From Planctomycetota bacterium (lineage in GTDB: Bacteria; Planctomycetota; Planctomycetia; Planctomycetales; Planctomycetaceae), in contig QWPB01000006.1 of NCBI GenBank assembly GCA_003671275.1, forward strand, positions 1 through 64,000: DNA of 64,000 bases. Direction: 5' to 3'. The notes under the pieces were generated by a model that was not told the DNA's origin, searched no databases, and saw only the letters and a program-made list of their open reading frames with translations. A program made the translations under genes and the position numbers. The number at the start of each line of letters is the position of its first letter. Position 1 is the stretch's first letter. Below, in pieces: positions 18,349-29,200 of the stretch.

Positions 18349-20589
18349 CTACTTCGAGCGATTGCGGCGACCGGATTTCGGCTTCGCTTCCTTGACCGGG
18401 CGTTTGCCTCGTTTTTTATCGGGCGGGGAGGAGGAGTCGTGCGATTTCTTCCGACCGAACTTCTTCGTTCCACTGACCAGTCGAAAATCCATCGATCGTC
18501 GGCCCGGGTCGACCTTGGCAATCTCGACCATCACGCGGTCACCGAGTTGGAACGTTCGTCCGCTCTTGCGTCCGACCAGTCGTTGGGCCGAGCGGTCGTA
18601 TTCGTAGCTTTCGGGGCCGGGCAGCGTCTCGGTGTGAACGAGACCTTCGGCGGGGAGTTCAATTCCGCGGGCAAAGAACCCGAAGCGGTCGACCCCCGTA
18701 ATCATGGCCTCCATCCGCTGCCCAACCTTGTCCTTCAGGAACAAGAGCAGCTTCATCTGCGACAAGGCCCGCTCCGCGTCCGCTGCCCGCCGCTCAGTGT
18801 TCGAGCAAAGCTCGCACACCGCATCGAGGTATTCGGTCGTGAAACCGTCTTTCTTCGAACGTCCGGCGAGAACCTGCTTCAACTGGCGATGGATAACGAA
18901 GTCCGGATACCGCCGAATCGGGCTTGTGAAGTGGCAGTAATCCGGCGTGGCCAAGGCAAAGTGGCCTTCCACTTTGGTGGAGTAGGTCGCCTGCTTCAAG
19001 CTACGAAGCAGCGCAAAATTGACGGCATATTCTTGCGGCGTCCCGTGGACTTTCTTCAGGAGCTCCTGCATGTCGGTCTGCGACCGCAGTTGAGGCATCT
19101 TGATGCCGATGGCCTTGATGAAATCCTGGAAGATTTGAAGCCGCTGCGGGGCTGGTTCGGGGTGGATGCGGCGTGGAAAGAGCAGCCCCGCGGCAGCCAG
19201 TTTGCGAGCCACCGCGACATTAGCGGCCAGCATGAACTCTTCAATCATCTGGTGGCTTTCGTCCCCTTCGACCAGATGGGCCCCCGTCATCCGCCCATCG
19301 CGATCGAGGTCGATCTTCACCTCGCTCAGTTCGAGATTGATGGCTCCCTGCTCAAATCGGCGGGACCGCAGAATCTTCGCCAGGTCTTTCATCCGCCCGA
19401 CCAGATCCCACACATCCTTGGGCAGTTCCTCGGGCCGCTTTTTCGGACCGTGAATCAGTTGCGTCACTTGCTCATAGGCGAACCGGTGCTTGACGCGGAT
19501 CGCACTGTTGCAGAACCGAGTGGTAAGTATCTGGCCTTGGGGGCCGAAGTCGATGAACGCAGTCATCGTGAAACGAACACGATCGGCTTGCAGACTGGCC
19601 AGTCCGTTGGACAGCACCTCGGGCAACATCGGGATCACCCGCCCCGGCAGATAGACGCTGTTCCCCCGCGAGCGAGCTTCGCGGTCAAGGGCCGATCCAT
19701 CCGCCACGAAGTGCGAAACGTCGGCGATATGTACCCCCAGCGTCCACGATCCGTCCGCATGTTTGTCGAGCGAGATGGCATCGTCGAAATCTCGAGCATC
19801 AACCGGGTCAATCGTAATGATCGTCGTCTGGGTCAGATCCTCGCGTCCGGTCAGATCGGTATCGTCAAAGTTCGCGGCGACGGTGCGAGCTTCTTCTTGT
19901 ACCTCTTCCGGAAATTCGGTCGGCAGCCCGAACTCATGGATGACCGACTGTGTGTCCACCCCGATCTCGAAAGCCGCCCCCAGCCGCTGCTTCAGTACCG
20001 CTTCGCCAAATCGCCGAGCACTGGGAAACCGCAGCATCTCGACCACGATCTTGTCGCCGGGCCGCACGCCACTGGCCTCAGGGTCGTCCAGACTGATCGC
20101 ATCCGCAAACTGCCGACCATCAATCCGGACGAACCCGCCGTGAGCGTCTTCGCCATAGATCCCCACAAAGGTCGTCGTGGCCCGCTTGAGCACCTTCTCG
20201 ACGACCGCTACCCGCTGCTCACCTCGGCGTTTCCCGGTCAGACGGACGAGTACCTCGTCCTTGTCCTGGGCATCGCGCATGTCTTCCGAAAAGACGATGA
20301 TGTCACCAACGATCTTCGGCTCCGAAGTCGGGCTGGGAGTGACGTACCCATCCCCCATCGAGGTTCGGCGGACGGTGCCGGTAATGCCGCCCGATTTCTT
20401 TCGGCTTTCGATACGGCCCGATTCGGCGAACTGAATCGCCCCCTCAGCCAGCATTCGATGGAGGATCTCGTCGAGGGCCTCCAGACTGTCATGGCGAATG
20501 CCAAGCTTCTTGGCGAGCTGTGCGAACTTGAGCGGATTGTAGGCCGGCCCTTGCAAATAATCTCGTACCCGAGATTCCAACGGATCCAT
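18349..20589 (-). CDS. rnr: Ribonuclease R
   Basis: A 746-residue 3'-5' exoribonuclease that degrades structured RNA. Order: an N-terminal winged-helix region (about 1-70), cold-shock domains (about 75-215), the RNB catalytic domain opening at about 245 with TIDPVDARDFDDAISL, which carries the four metal-binding aspartates, then the S1 domain (about 620-705: KVGQRMEAMITGVDRFGFFARG). The tail is strongly basic (KKRGKRPVKEAKPKSGRR), as in other RNase R proteins. ATG 20589 gives MDPLESRV and has AGGA seven bases upstream; an earlier start at 20661 adds 24 unrelated residues. Confidence 0.96.
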   Translation of the reverse strand: MDPLESRVRDYLQGPAYNPLKFAQLAKKLGIRHDSLEALDEILHRMLAEGAIQFAESGRIESRKKSGGITGTVRRTSMGDGYVTPSPTSEPKIVGDIIVFSEDMRDAQDKDEVLVRLTGKRRGEQRVAVVEKVLKRATTTFVGIYGEDAHGGFVRIDGRQFADAISLDDPEASGVRPGDKIVVEMLRFPSARRFGEAVLKQRLGAAFEIGVDTQSVIHEFGLPTEFPEEVQEEARTVAANFDDTDLTGREDLTQTTIITIDPVDARDFDDAISLDKHADGSWTLGVHIADVSHFVADGSALDREARSRGNSVYLPGRVIPMLPEVLSNGLASLQADRVRFTMTAFIDFGPQGQILTTRFCNSAIRVKHRFAYEQVTQLIHGPKKRPEELPKDVWDLVGRMKDLAKILRSRRFEQGAINLELSEVKIDLDRDGRMTGAHLVEGDESHQMIEEFMLAANVAVARKLAAAGLLFPRRIHPEPAPQRLQIFQDFIKAIGIKMPQLRSQTDMQELLKKVHGTPQEYAVNFALLRSLKQATYSTKVEGHFALATPDYCHFTSPIRRYPDFVIHRQLKQVLAGRSKKDGFTTEYLDAVCELCSNTERRAADAERALSQMKLLLFLKDKVGQRMEAMITGVDRFGFFARGIELPAEGLVHTETLPGPESYEYDRSAQRLVGRKSGRTFQLGDRVMVEIAKVDPGRRSMDFRLVSGTKKFGRKKSHDSSSPPDKKRGKRPVKEAKPKSGRRNRSK

Positions 20590-21077
20590 GCGATTCCTGA
20601 AAAAGGAGTGTATTGAGGGCGCTCGGTTCGATCGCCGCCAACCAGCGGACAACTCTCGCAAGTAAACTAACGTGCGATCGGCAGCCTGTCAGCCTTGGCC
20701 GCCGAATTCATCGGTTTCAACTTCAGCTGCGGAACATTTTCTTAGGAGACACACGCTCGACGGCACAGGTTCGGCAATTCGAAAGACTACTTTGAGATAA
20801 CGATGCTTGGCCTAACAGTCCGTTGAAAAACGTGGAATATCGCCCGTGATCGCGGGGGGCGAAGCCACCATCGAGAGGGCGAAGCTCCTGCGGAGTCGCC
20901 TGCGTGGGAGCCAGGTTTTCAATGAGTCGTGGTTCAGCCGGAGCTTCGCCTTCCCCACCGCACAAACTTCCCCGAGGAACTTTCTGGCCAGCCGTGGGGC
21001 GGGAAGGAGTTCGGGAGCATCACTCCTCCGATTTCGTTACACTGGAGGTTCTCATTCGGGACTGTGGTGGCTGCGTT
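20590..21077. repeat. Intergenic gap with inverted-repeat element
   Basis: A 488-bp gap between the divergent rnr and DUF488 genes. It holds a perfect 11-bp inverted repeat, GGCGAAGCTCC (20878-20888) and GGAGCTTCGCC (20940-20950), separated by 51 bases. The sequence GGGGGCGAAGCC just upstream (20857-20868) is a partial direct copy of the left arm. Nothing in the open frames over this gap resembles a protein. Confidence 0.5.
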
Positions 21078-21680
21078 ATGCTATTCACGATTGGACATTC
21101 GACTCATCTGTTTTCGCGGTTTGCCGAGCTGCTCCGATGTCACGGGATCACGGCCATTGCCGACGTACGATCGGCTCCCTATAGCCGTTACAACCCCCAG
21201 TACAATCGCGAGGCACTCAAGGCGGCACTGGAGTCCGTGGGGATTGCGTATTCCCATCTGGGCGAACAGCTGGGAGCCCACCGGAAAGAGCCCGAGAGTT
21301 TCACTCCGGAAGGGGCACTCGATTTTGGTCTGACAGCCCAAACGGCCAGCTTTCGTGAGGGAATCCAGCGGCTGAAGACTGGGCTTCAGAAATACTCCAT
21401 CGCCATGATGTGCGCGGAGCAAGACCCGCTCACCTGTCATCGAAATCTGTTAATCAGTCGGTTTCTGAGAGAAGAGGTAACCGACCTCAGTCATATCCGG
21501 GGCGACGGACAGATCGAGACACAGGAGGCCCTGGAATCGCGATTGCTGAGCGAATGCAAGCTGCCGCAGCGGGATCTGTTTCGTACCCGCCAGCAACTGG
21601 TGGCTTTGGCGTATGAACGACTGGGGCGCTGGAAGCCGACAGCCCCGGACGAAGTGGAAACCGACTTCGAACTCCCCTGA
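21078..21680 (+). CDS. DUF488 family protein
   Basis: A 200-residue cytoplasmic protein of the DUF488 family. It shows the typical opening FTIGHSTH, ADVRSAPYSRYNPQYN and YSHLGEQLGAHR, and the later MMCAEQDPLTCHRNLLISRFL with the conserved C-x-E and CHR residues. The function of the family is not established. The start at ATG 21078 lies directly before the conserved FTIGHS; the frame upstream crosses the repeat element. It converges with the MscS gene, with only eight bases between the stops. Confidence 0.9.
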   Translation: MLFTIGHSTHLFSRFAELLRCHGITAIADVRSAPYSRYNPQYNREALKAALESVGIAYSHLGEQLGAHRKEPESFTPEGALDFGLTAQTASFREGIQRLKTGLQKYSIAMMCAEQDPLTCHRNLLISRFLREEVTDLSHIRGDGQIETQEALESRLLSECKLPQRDLFRTRQQLVALAYERLGRWKPTAPDEVETDFELP

Positions 21681-21688
21681 GCGGAGCG

Positions 21689-22708
21689 TTATGCCACCTT
21701 ATTGATGTTCGTCGTCGACTGATGAACGTAGATGTCCCGGCTGGGGTACGGAAAGGTATAACCTTCTTCGTCGAAGCCCACCTTGATCCGTTCGAGCAGC
21801 GCCGATCGTAACGTGGCGAACTCCTTGGTCCCCACCCAGCACTTGACAGAGAAAACCACACTGAAGTCGGCCAGTTCGATCACCGCCACGCTGGGCGGTG
21901 GTGTCTGCACAACGCGGCGATCCTCGACGAGGACTCGCTCCAGAAAGGACTTCACCGCATTCAGGTCGTCGCAGTAACCGCATCCGACTTTCAATTCAAT
22001 CAGGCGAATTCGCTGGGCGGTAAAGTTCTTGATGGTCCCGATGGTGATCTGACCATTCGGAATGATGATCTTCACGTTTCCATTCGTCCGCAGGATGGTA
22101 TTGAAGATATTTACCTCTTCGACGTTACCGGTTTCTCCCCCCGCTTCAATTTCATCGCCCACGCCAAACGGCTTGAAGATGATCAGCATTATCCCTGCAG
22201 CAAAGTTGGCCAGCGACCCCTGCAAGGCCAGACCCACCGCGAAGCCCGCAGCGGCGATCATGGCTGTGACCGAGGTCACATCGACACCCACCATATTCAA
22301 CGAGGCGATGGCAATCATCACCAGCATCGAGCAGTACAGCAGGTTGGCACCGAATTTCACCAGGATGGGATCGGTCCCCAGCTTCTCCAGCACTTCGGAC
22401 ACAATTTTGGTGGCCATCCGGGCCAGCATTCGCCCGAAATAGAAGATCGCCGCAGCGGCAATCAGCTTGAACAGCAGGGCCAGTCCTTGCGTTGTCACGA
22501 ATTGGTAAACCGCATCGTACCAGGCACTGATCTGAGCCTCAGCGGATTTGGCGACGGCACTGGCGGATGCCACAGGAGGCAACTCTGTCGCCACGGCAGG
22601 CAGCGCGGCTTCGGCGGCGACGGGCACTTCCTCCAATGCCGAGGCAGGGGGCAGATCGGGATTCATCAACCGACGGGCCTGTTGAGCCAACAGTGGAAAG
22701 CCAACCAT
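21689..22708 (-). CDS. Small-conductance mechanosensitive channel MscS
   Basis: A 339-residue membrane channel opened by membrane tension, releasing solutes under hypo-osmotic shock. An Ala/Pro/Glu-rich N-terminus (15-60) is followed by three membrane helices at about 70-95, 112-135 and 140-165. The pore helix is VTAMIAAAGFAVGLALQGSLANFAAGIMLIIFKPF-like, shown here by AAAGFAVGLALQGSLANFA. The beta domain has GETGNVEEVNIFNTILRTNG and IPNGQITIGTIKNF. ATG 22708 has GGAG eight bases upstream. Confidence 0.93.
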   Translation of the reverse strand: MVGFPLLAQQARRLMNPDLPPASALEEVPVAAEAALPAVATELPPVASASAVAKSAEAQISAWYDAVYQFVTTQGLALLFKLIAAAAIFYFGRMLARMATKIVSEVLEKLGTDPILVKFGANLLYCSMLVMIAIASLNMVGVDVTSVTAMIAAAGFAVGLALQGSLANFAAGIMLIIFKPFGVGDEIEAGGETGNVEEVNIFNTILRTNGNVKIIIPNGQITIGTIKNFTAQRIRLIELKVGCGYCDDLNAVKSFLERVLVEDRRVVQTPPPSVAVIELADFSVVFSVKCWVGTKEFATLRSALLERIKVGFDEEGYTFPYPSRDIYVHQSTTNINKVA

Positions 22709-23023
22709 GTAGACAGCTCCAACCGATCACCGGGCAATCTCACCCCAGTGAATTTTGACACGCTCCCACTTGCTGCATGCGAAAGTCAGCGATACCGTTG
22801 CGAAGGCTCGTTGACCGAAGACATCCGTGGAGCGAACTTGTTCCAGGACGGAGTTTTAAGTCAATCGGCCCAATCGGGGAAGAAGAGATTTCGCAAACCA
22901 TGAATGGTCCCCCTGCACCATGAGTCGGCCGCAATGGGTGGGCTGCAAGCGGAGCCCGTCATGAATTTCGATGTCCTCACTTCCAGCTTCACTGACCCCT
23001 CCCCCTGATCTAGCACTCCTCTC
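22709..23023. other. Divergent intergenic region
   Basis: 315 bases between the divergent MscS and HerA-like ATPase genes, so it must hold both promoters. I see no clear inverted repeat or RNA structure. Confidence 0.35.
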
Positions 23024-25426
23024 ATGTACGATTACGAAAAGCTGGGCGTCTTTTACATGGGCCGCTCATTCGACATCGACGCGGGTCAGGCTACCGCGAA
23101 TCCCATTTTGTATGATTCCAAAGACCTGACCACCCACGCTGTCATTGTCGGGATGACTGGCAGCGGAAAGACCGGCCTGGGCATCGCCATGCTGGAGGAA
23201 GCGGCAATCGATGGGATTCCCTCAATCATCATCGATCCCAAAGGAGACCTGGGGAACCTGCTGCTGACATTCCCGGGTTTAAGTGCCGCCGAGTTTCGTC
23301 CCTGGATCGAACACGACGAAGCCACCCGCAAGGGGATGACTCCGGATGAACTAGCTGCCGATCGGGCATCGCAGTGGAAACAGGGACTCGCCGACTGGGG
23401 CCAGCCCCAGGATCGCATCCAGCGGTTCCGCGACGCCGTGGATGTCTCAATCTACACCCCAGGAAGTGATGCCGGGCTGTCGTTGACCATCCTGAAATCC
23501 CTGGAAGCCCCTCCCGCCGCCATCCAGCAAAGTGCCGATGCCATGCGGGAACGGATCGCCGCAGCGGTTGGGGGACTGTTAACCCTGCTGGATCGGGATG
23601 CCGATCCCCTGCAGAGCCGGGAGCACATCTTCCTGTCGAACATTCTGGATGCCGCATGGCGGGCAGGGCGTTCGCTCGATCTGCCCCAACTGATCCGCGA
23701 AGTGCAGAACCCACCTTTCAGTCAGATCGGCATCATGCCGGTGGATCAGATCTTCCCGGCAGCTGATCGTCTCAAGCTGGCCATCACGATCAACAACGTG
23801 CTGGCATCCCCGGCGTTTGCCTCCTGGACGCAAGGCGAACCACTCAATATCCAACGTCTGCTGTATGCCGAAAGCGGCAAGCCCCGGATGTCGATCCTTT
23901 CGATCGCTCATCTGAACGACCATGAGCGGATGTTCTTTGTGACCCTGCTGTTGACGGAGATGATCGCGTGGATGCGGCAGCAACCCGGAACATCCAGCCT
24001 GCGAGCCCTGCTCTACATGGACGAAGTGTTCGGCTACCTGCCGCCCACCGCGAATCCACCGTCCAAGGTTCCCATGCTGACCTTGCTCAAGCAGGCCCGG
24101 GCGTACGGACTGGGACTGGTCCTGGCGACTCAAAACCCGGTCGACCTCGACTACAAGGCCCTGTCCAATGCGGGAACGTGGTTCCTGGGACGGTTGCAGA
24201 CCGAACGTGACAAGGCTCGCGTGCTCGATGGCCTGGAAGGTGCGTCTTCGCAGGCGGGGGCCCTGTTTGATCGACAGAAGGTGGAACGAATTCTGAGCGG
24301 CCTGGGCAATCGAGTCTTCCTGCTCAACAACGTTCACGAGGATGCACCGGTCGTGTTCCAGACACGATGGGCCTTGTCTTACCTGCGCGGTCCAATGACA
24401 CGCGAGCAGATCTCGACACTCATGGCCCCACGCAAGTCTCCGGCCACCGCCACCGTGGCGGGGCCCATTCCATCGGTTTTCTCCGCAGCCGCCCCAGAGG
24501 TGTCCGTCACGGCATCGTCGACAGCGGAACAGCCCCCCGTACTTTCCTCCGATATCCGACAGATCTACGCAGTGGTTTCCCGAACGGGGCATGTGGGTTA
24601 CCGCCCGGCACTGCTGGGGACGGCGAGCATGCACTTTGTGGATGCCCGAAGCCAAGTCGATGTGTGGAAGAATGTTGCCCGGCTGTGCGATGTCACCGAC
24701 GGAGTCCCTGACGATCCCTGGGAAGTGGCGGATGACGTGGATCCCGACAAACTGTCATTCACGAACCAGCCCGTCGCCGGAGCCCGCTTCGAAATCCCGC
24801 CCGCTGCCATCTTACAAACCAAGTCCTATACCGCGTGGAAGACTGGACTGAAAAACTATCTGTACCGCGCGGTGACGTTGACGGTGGGCTACTGTGAGTC
24901 ACTCGACCAGTATGCCAATCCCAACGAATCCCTCAGCGATTTTCAGGCCCGCTTGAAGCACGCCGCCCGCGAAGAGCGTGACCGGAAAATCGAAAAGCTG
25001 CGAAAAAGATACGCCCCCAAAATGACCACGCTGGATGAACGCCTGCGCAAGGCTCAACAAGCGGTGGAACGCGAAAAGGCCCAGTCCTCGGGGGCGACCC
25101 TCACCGCAGCCGTTCAATTTGGAACCAGCGTGCTGGGCGCCCTGTTTGGGCGCAAGCTGGCGACCTCAACCAACGTGAATCGAGCCGCAGGCAGTGTGCG
25201 TTCCGCTACGCGGGCGGCGGAGCAAAAGGGTGACGTCACACGAGCCCAGGAAACGTCGGAAGCCATCCAGGCCGACCTGGAAGCGCTGGAGGCGGAACTT
25301 CAACTGGAGATTGACCGCATCACTGAGGAGTTGGATATCGAGAATCTCAAGGTCACCGAATACGCGGTGAAGCCCCGCAAATCAGACACGACGATTGACG
25401 CCGTCAGTCTGATGTGGCTGGCGTAG
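23024..25426 (+). CDS. HerA/DUF87-like ATPase with C-terminal coiled coil
   Basis: An 800-residue protein with a HerA/FtsK-superfamily ATPase. Walker A is GMTGSGKT at about residues 43-50, followed by SIIIDPKGDLGNLL; Walker B is LLYMDEVFGYLPP at about 330-342. LKQARAYGLGLVLATQNPVDLDYKALSNAGTWF-type segments, here LATQNPVDLDYKAL, are typical of this helicase group. After a Pro/Ala-rich linker (about 465-505), a C-terminal domain of unknown type is followed by a coiled coil (about 630-700), a short hydrophobic stretch (about 702-720) and another charged coiled coil. HerA enzymes often pair with the nuclease NurA, but none is adjacent. Its 3' end overlaps the convergent DUF3179 gene by 23 bp. 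Confidence 0.8.
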   Translation: MYDYEKLGVFYMGRSFDIDAGQATANPILYDSKDLTTHAVIVGMTGSGKTGLGIAMLEEAAIDGIPSIIIDPKGDLGNLLLTFPGLSAAEFRPWIEHDEATRKGMTPDELAADRASQWKQGLADWGQPQDRIQRFRDAVDVSIYTPGSDAGLSLTILKSLEAPPAAIQQSADAMRERIAAAVGGLLTLLDRDADPLQSREHIFLSNILDAAWRAGRSLDLPQLIREVQNPPFSQIGIMPVDQIFPAADRLKLAITINNVLASPAFASWTQGEPLNIQRLLYAESGKPRMSILSIAHLNDHERMFFVTLLLTEMIAWMRQQPGTSSLRALLYMDEVFGYLPPTANPPSKVPMLTLLKQARAYGLGLVLATQNPVDLDYKALSNAGTWFLGRLQTERDKARVLDGLEGASSQAGALFDRQKVERILSGLGNRVFLLNNVHEDAPVVFQTRWALSYLRGPMTREQISTLMAPRKSPATATVAGPIPSVFSAAAPEVSVTASSTAEQPPVLSSDIRQIYAVVSRTGHVGYRPALLGTASMHFVDARSQVDVWKNVARLCDVTDGVPDDPWEVADDVDPDKLSFTNQPVAGARFEIPPAAILQTKSYTAWKTGLKNYLYRAVTLTVGYCESLDQYANPNESLSDFQARLKHAAREERDRKIEKLRKRYAPKMTTLDERLRKAQQAVEREKAQSSGATLTAAVQFGTSVLGALFGRKLATSTNVNRAAGSVRSATRAAEQKGDVTRAQETSEAIQADLEALEAELQLEIDRITEELDIENLKVTEYAVKPRKSDTTIDAVSLMWLA

Positions 25427-26093
25427 CGGATGGGGGACTGGCCGGCGGAACCCCCGTGGGCTTCGTGAGGGTGGGGTCACGACGGTACTTCTCCTCGAAC
25501 TCACCCAGATAAATTGTGGTGGCCGGATACTGCAACTGCCACTGGCCCCAGGTTGTTTGAACGTGTTTCAATTCCTGCAGTGGCAGTTCGCGGGACGACT
25601 GCGGATACATGACCCCATCAAGTCGAACGAGCATTTCATCGGTTGAGAATCCCCCTGTCTGCAGGTCAATCAAAGGCCCCCCTCCCTGACGTGTGAACAC
25701 ACGCACGCAATCCGTTCGGTCACAGTATGTCACCGATACCGGCACACCCTCAAATTCCCCGTTGACCACATGGGAATTGAGTTGCGACATAGCTTTCTGA
25801 AGGTAGGCACGAGGCTGCTCACCGACTTGCACTCCAATCACGACCAGATCATCGGGCAGCTGAACATCCGCCGCCGCAAAGAACTGCGGGGAGCGGACTC
25901 CCGACATGATGAATGGCGTATTGTCCATGGGGTTCGTCGCCCGAGTGGGCGGGGGGGGTGGCGGCACGGGCTTTTGACAACCGGACACCAGACAGCCAAT
26001 TGCCAGCAGCCCACCGACGACACTCGGCGTTGAGCGAAGAATACTTTTCACGTTCCCTCGATTCCCGGACAGGGATACAGAAATGCTCTTCAT
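25404..26093 (-). CDS. DUF3179-type lipoprotein
   Basis: A 229-residue putative lipoprotein. The N-terminus has a hydrophobic stretch and a lipobox LVSGC at about residue 39, then a Pro-rich segment (PVPPPPPPT). The folded part has AYLQKAMSQLNSHVVNGEFEGVPVSVTYCDRTDCVRVF, with VSVTYCDRTDC resembling the VTYCPLTGT core of DUF3179. MLVRLDGVMYPQSS follows as in that family. Function unknown. A GTG at 26051 with GAGGG close upstream is an alternative start that gives a more usual signal length. Its end overlaps the convergent ATPase gene. Confidence 0.7.
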   Translation of the reverse strand: MKSISVSLSGNRGNVKSILRSTPSVVGGLLAIGCLVSGCQKPVPPPPPPTRATNPMDNTPFIMSGVRSPQFFAAADVQLPDDLVVIGVQVGEQPRAYLQKAMSQLNSHVVNGEFEGVPVSVTYCDRTDCVRVFTRQGGGPLIDLQTGGFSTDEMLVRLDGVMYPQSSRELPLQELKHVQTTWGQWQLQYPATTIYLGEFEEKYRRDPTLTKPTGVPPASPPSATPATSD

Positions 26094-26130
26094 CGAAAGA
26101 GCGGACAGGAATCTCAGCGGGGTTCCCCAA

Positions 26131-26171
26131 CAGGACAGGCAGACTGTCCGCCTGCCTCGCCGGCGGAGAAC
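26131..26171. repeat. Palindromic repeat near DUF1592 gene
   Basis: GGACAGGCAGACTGTCCGCC (26133-26152) and the following CTGCC make an imperfect palindrome, GGCAGGCGGACAG on the other strand. It shares the GGCAGGC core with the repeats at 14104 and 17230. It lies in the 115-bp gap between two minus-strand genes. Confidence 0.4.
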
Positions 26172-26208
26172 CGCCTACGGACATCACACGGGAGAGGACT
26201 GATGAAGA

Positions 26209-29200
26209 TTACTCATCGATGACCACATCCCGGCCCCGGATTTGACGGAACTGTGGACTACGGACAATCGCATCAATGGCCACTTCGACGCGGTAGTCAT
26301 CCTCTGCCAGATTCGCTTGAATCTCGGCGAGCAGCGGCTCATCGGACAATTGGGTCGCCCGCCCGAGCGAGTAGCCCAACAGTTTCTTGGTAAACTGTCG
26401 AACAAAGGCCGGTCGCCGTTTCTGACCGAGGTATGCCTTCAAGTCATCCAGACCGTTGACGGCAGTACCATCAAACAACACCGTTCTGGTATCGATCGGC
26501 AAGCCCGCCGCATCCTTGGTTCTCAACCGCCCAATGGCGTCGAACCCCTCCAGCGCGTAGCCGAACGGATCGACCCGCACATGGCACTTGGCGCAGGATG
26601 GCTCGCTACTGTGCAGGGCTGTCATCTGCCGTTCCGTCAGGCCCTCCGTCACCGTTTCAGACAACGGAGGCACGTTCTTCGGCGGCTTGGGGAGCTTCTC
26701 TCCCAACATCACTTCGCTGAGCCAGGTGCCCCGCAGGATGGGACTGGTGCGTGAGGCTCCCGACTGCTTGGACATGGTCGCCGCCATCGAGAGAATGCTG
26801 CCACGAGCATGTGCCCGCACCCCCTCGACCCGCCGCCAGTGCGAACCCTCGACTCCCGGAATCCCATAATGCCGGGCCAGCTCTTCATTGAGGAATGTCG
26901 CATCCCCATCGACCAGGGAGAGCAGCGACCTATTGTTCTGGAACAGGTCGGTTAGCACCAGCAGGGACTCCTCGTACATGGCCCCCCGCAAGGCGGCAAA
27001 CGTCGGAAAGTGGCGCTCACTCTTCTCGTCCAGCTGATCGAAGCCATGAATATGCAGCCAGTGGGCCCCGAACTCCGTGGCCAGTCGGCGAGCCTTGGGA
27101 TCTTTCAGCATCCGTCTGGCCTGAGCGGCGAGCGTGTCGGGATGGCGCAATTGCCCCGCAGCTGCCAGCGTCCGCAGTTCGGCATCCGGCCCTGTAGACC
27201 ACAGGAAGTAACTCAGACGACTCGCCAATTCATAGTCGTTCACAAAACTGGCCGGGGCCCCTGGCTGCGGGGTTTCAATGTGATACAGAAAGGCCGGAGC
27301 AATGAGCACCCGAGCCAGCGTCAGTCGCAGCGCCTCGTCATGGCTGAGTTCCTCGCTGCGAAGTTTCGCGTAGAGTGATCGCAGTTCAGAATCCTCGTCC
27401 AACGTCAGTGGCCGCCGCCAGGCCCCCGCGGCCCAGGCAATCACCGCATCCAGCTGTGTGGGTTCGTTCTGAATCAACCGCTGACGAAATGCTTCGGCGT
27501 TGTCTTTGACGGGTTGCCGCAGTGGTTCGAACGAAGGCAACAAATCGGCCCGATCCTGCGTGGCGAACTGATACAACTGCGTGTAGGCAGTTACCATTTC
27601 CAGAGGCTCCTGAGCCACGTAGAAGTGCTCATCCCACATCCGATCCAGTTCGGTGGACTGCTCATCGGTCAGCATCAGTCGTCGCAGCTGATCGTCTTCC
27701 CGGTAGTACAGCAGCAACGTGACCACCTCATCCACGGGAACAATCTGTGTGTAGCAGAGGGCCGGTGGAAAGAGACTGCGGAATTGGTCCATGGCCGCTT
27801 CAATGCGCAACCGGGCTGGACTTCCTTCCTGGGCAATGAAGGGGGTCGTCGAGGGCAGCGGTCCCCCGACGGGGCCGGTTTGCACCGCCAAACGCACGGA
27901 GCCCTCGCGTCCCGTCTCAGGATGCAACAAACCGGACACGACAAACTCCGATCCCGCGATCAACTCCGCAGGCAACCGGATTTCGGTGGACTCAGGAGCC
28001 GTCACACAGAGACTGGCCGGTTCCGTGGGGCGTCCCTCGGGGCACCGGCCAAACCGATCTGCGGGCAATCCCCAGGGCGAAGGAGTGGACTCTCCGGCAT
28101 CGGCAGGTCTCTGGGCCACGGCCTGAAACACGGCTGCCATGAACGGACCGGACAGTGAGCGCAGCTGATGTGCGAGGGCGGCTTCCGGAGATCCCTTGGG
28201 GAGCGTCCCCGGATCGGCCTGCAAAGTTCGCTGCACTTCCCCGGCCAGCCGCTGCTTCTCGGCGGGGTCACGGGCCGATTGCCACTGAGCCAGCAATGAG
28301 CCTTCGGGAATCACATGCCCGGTCATCCCACTGGCGGGTTCCGAAAAGAAATGCCACACGTCCGCATGTCCATGGGAATCCGCATGAGGATTGCCTGCCA
28401 GAATATTCGGGGAGGTCTCTTTCCACAGGTTCCACTCGGTGGTTTCATCACTCAGGGTCAGGTCAATGGATGTCAGGTCACAAGAGTGATTGTTCTCTTT
28501 CGGGCTGATCACCAGCGCCACCAGATCGCCCGGACGGACAGTCACATTGGGGACCGGCCCCAACGGGATCACTGTGGCCCCCTGGCTGTTTCCCGTGGCA
28601 AGTCGTTGCCGGGTGTTCCCTCGCCGCAATTCAAGGGACCAGGCCACTCCATTCCCGCATTCCGGGTGTGCGTGCTGCACGAGTCCACTGACCTTCAGGG
28701 TCGCAGCCACGGGACTGCGCCAACCGACTGCCACCGAGATCGTCGGGGCCGGGTGAACGGCAACGCTATGTGGTTTCATGTTTCCGGGGATGCGGACGTG
28801 CTGATCCGACGAATTCGCCACGACACTCAAGGCATCGTCGGCGACCCATCCCTGAATAAAATCATACGCTTCGGCCCGCTCCTGGCGACGGGTCAGCGAA
28901 GTACCAATCGTTGCCGGACCACCAGTCCCAATTCCCAGGTACTCCAGCCAGGCAATCAGCGAGTCCACATCGACTTCATGTTTCCGGGCCAGTGGTTCGA
29001 CTTCGAGCGTTGTGGTGGATTGTCCGGCTTCCCCAGCTGCAGCTAGACAGCGGGCCGTCTGGGCAAAGTGCCGGTCGCGACTCTTCGCCAGTTCGACCGC
29101 CACGCGGCCCACATCCTTGAGCAGCAGATCCGGCCGGCCCGCCGCCGTGAATCGAGGTCGTTCCCACAAAACCACATCGCCGAGCCTTCCATCTCCCGCG

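Noticed and set aside
18076-20616. Long open frame of 846 codons antisense to rnr
   Set aside because: It mirrors RNase R in a G+C-rich gene, has no recognisable domain, and RNase R is certain on the other strand.
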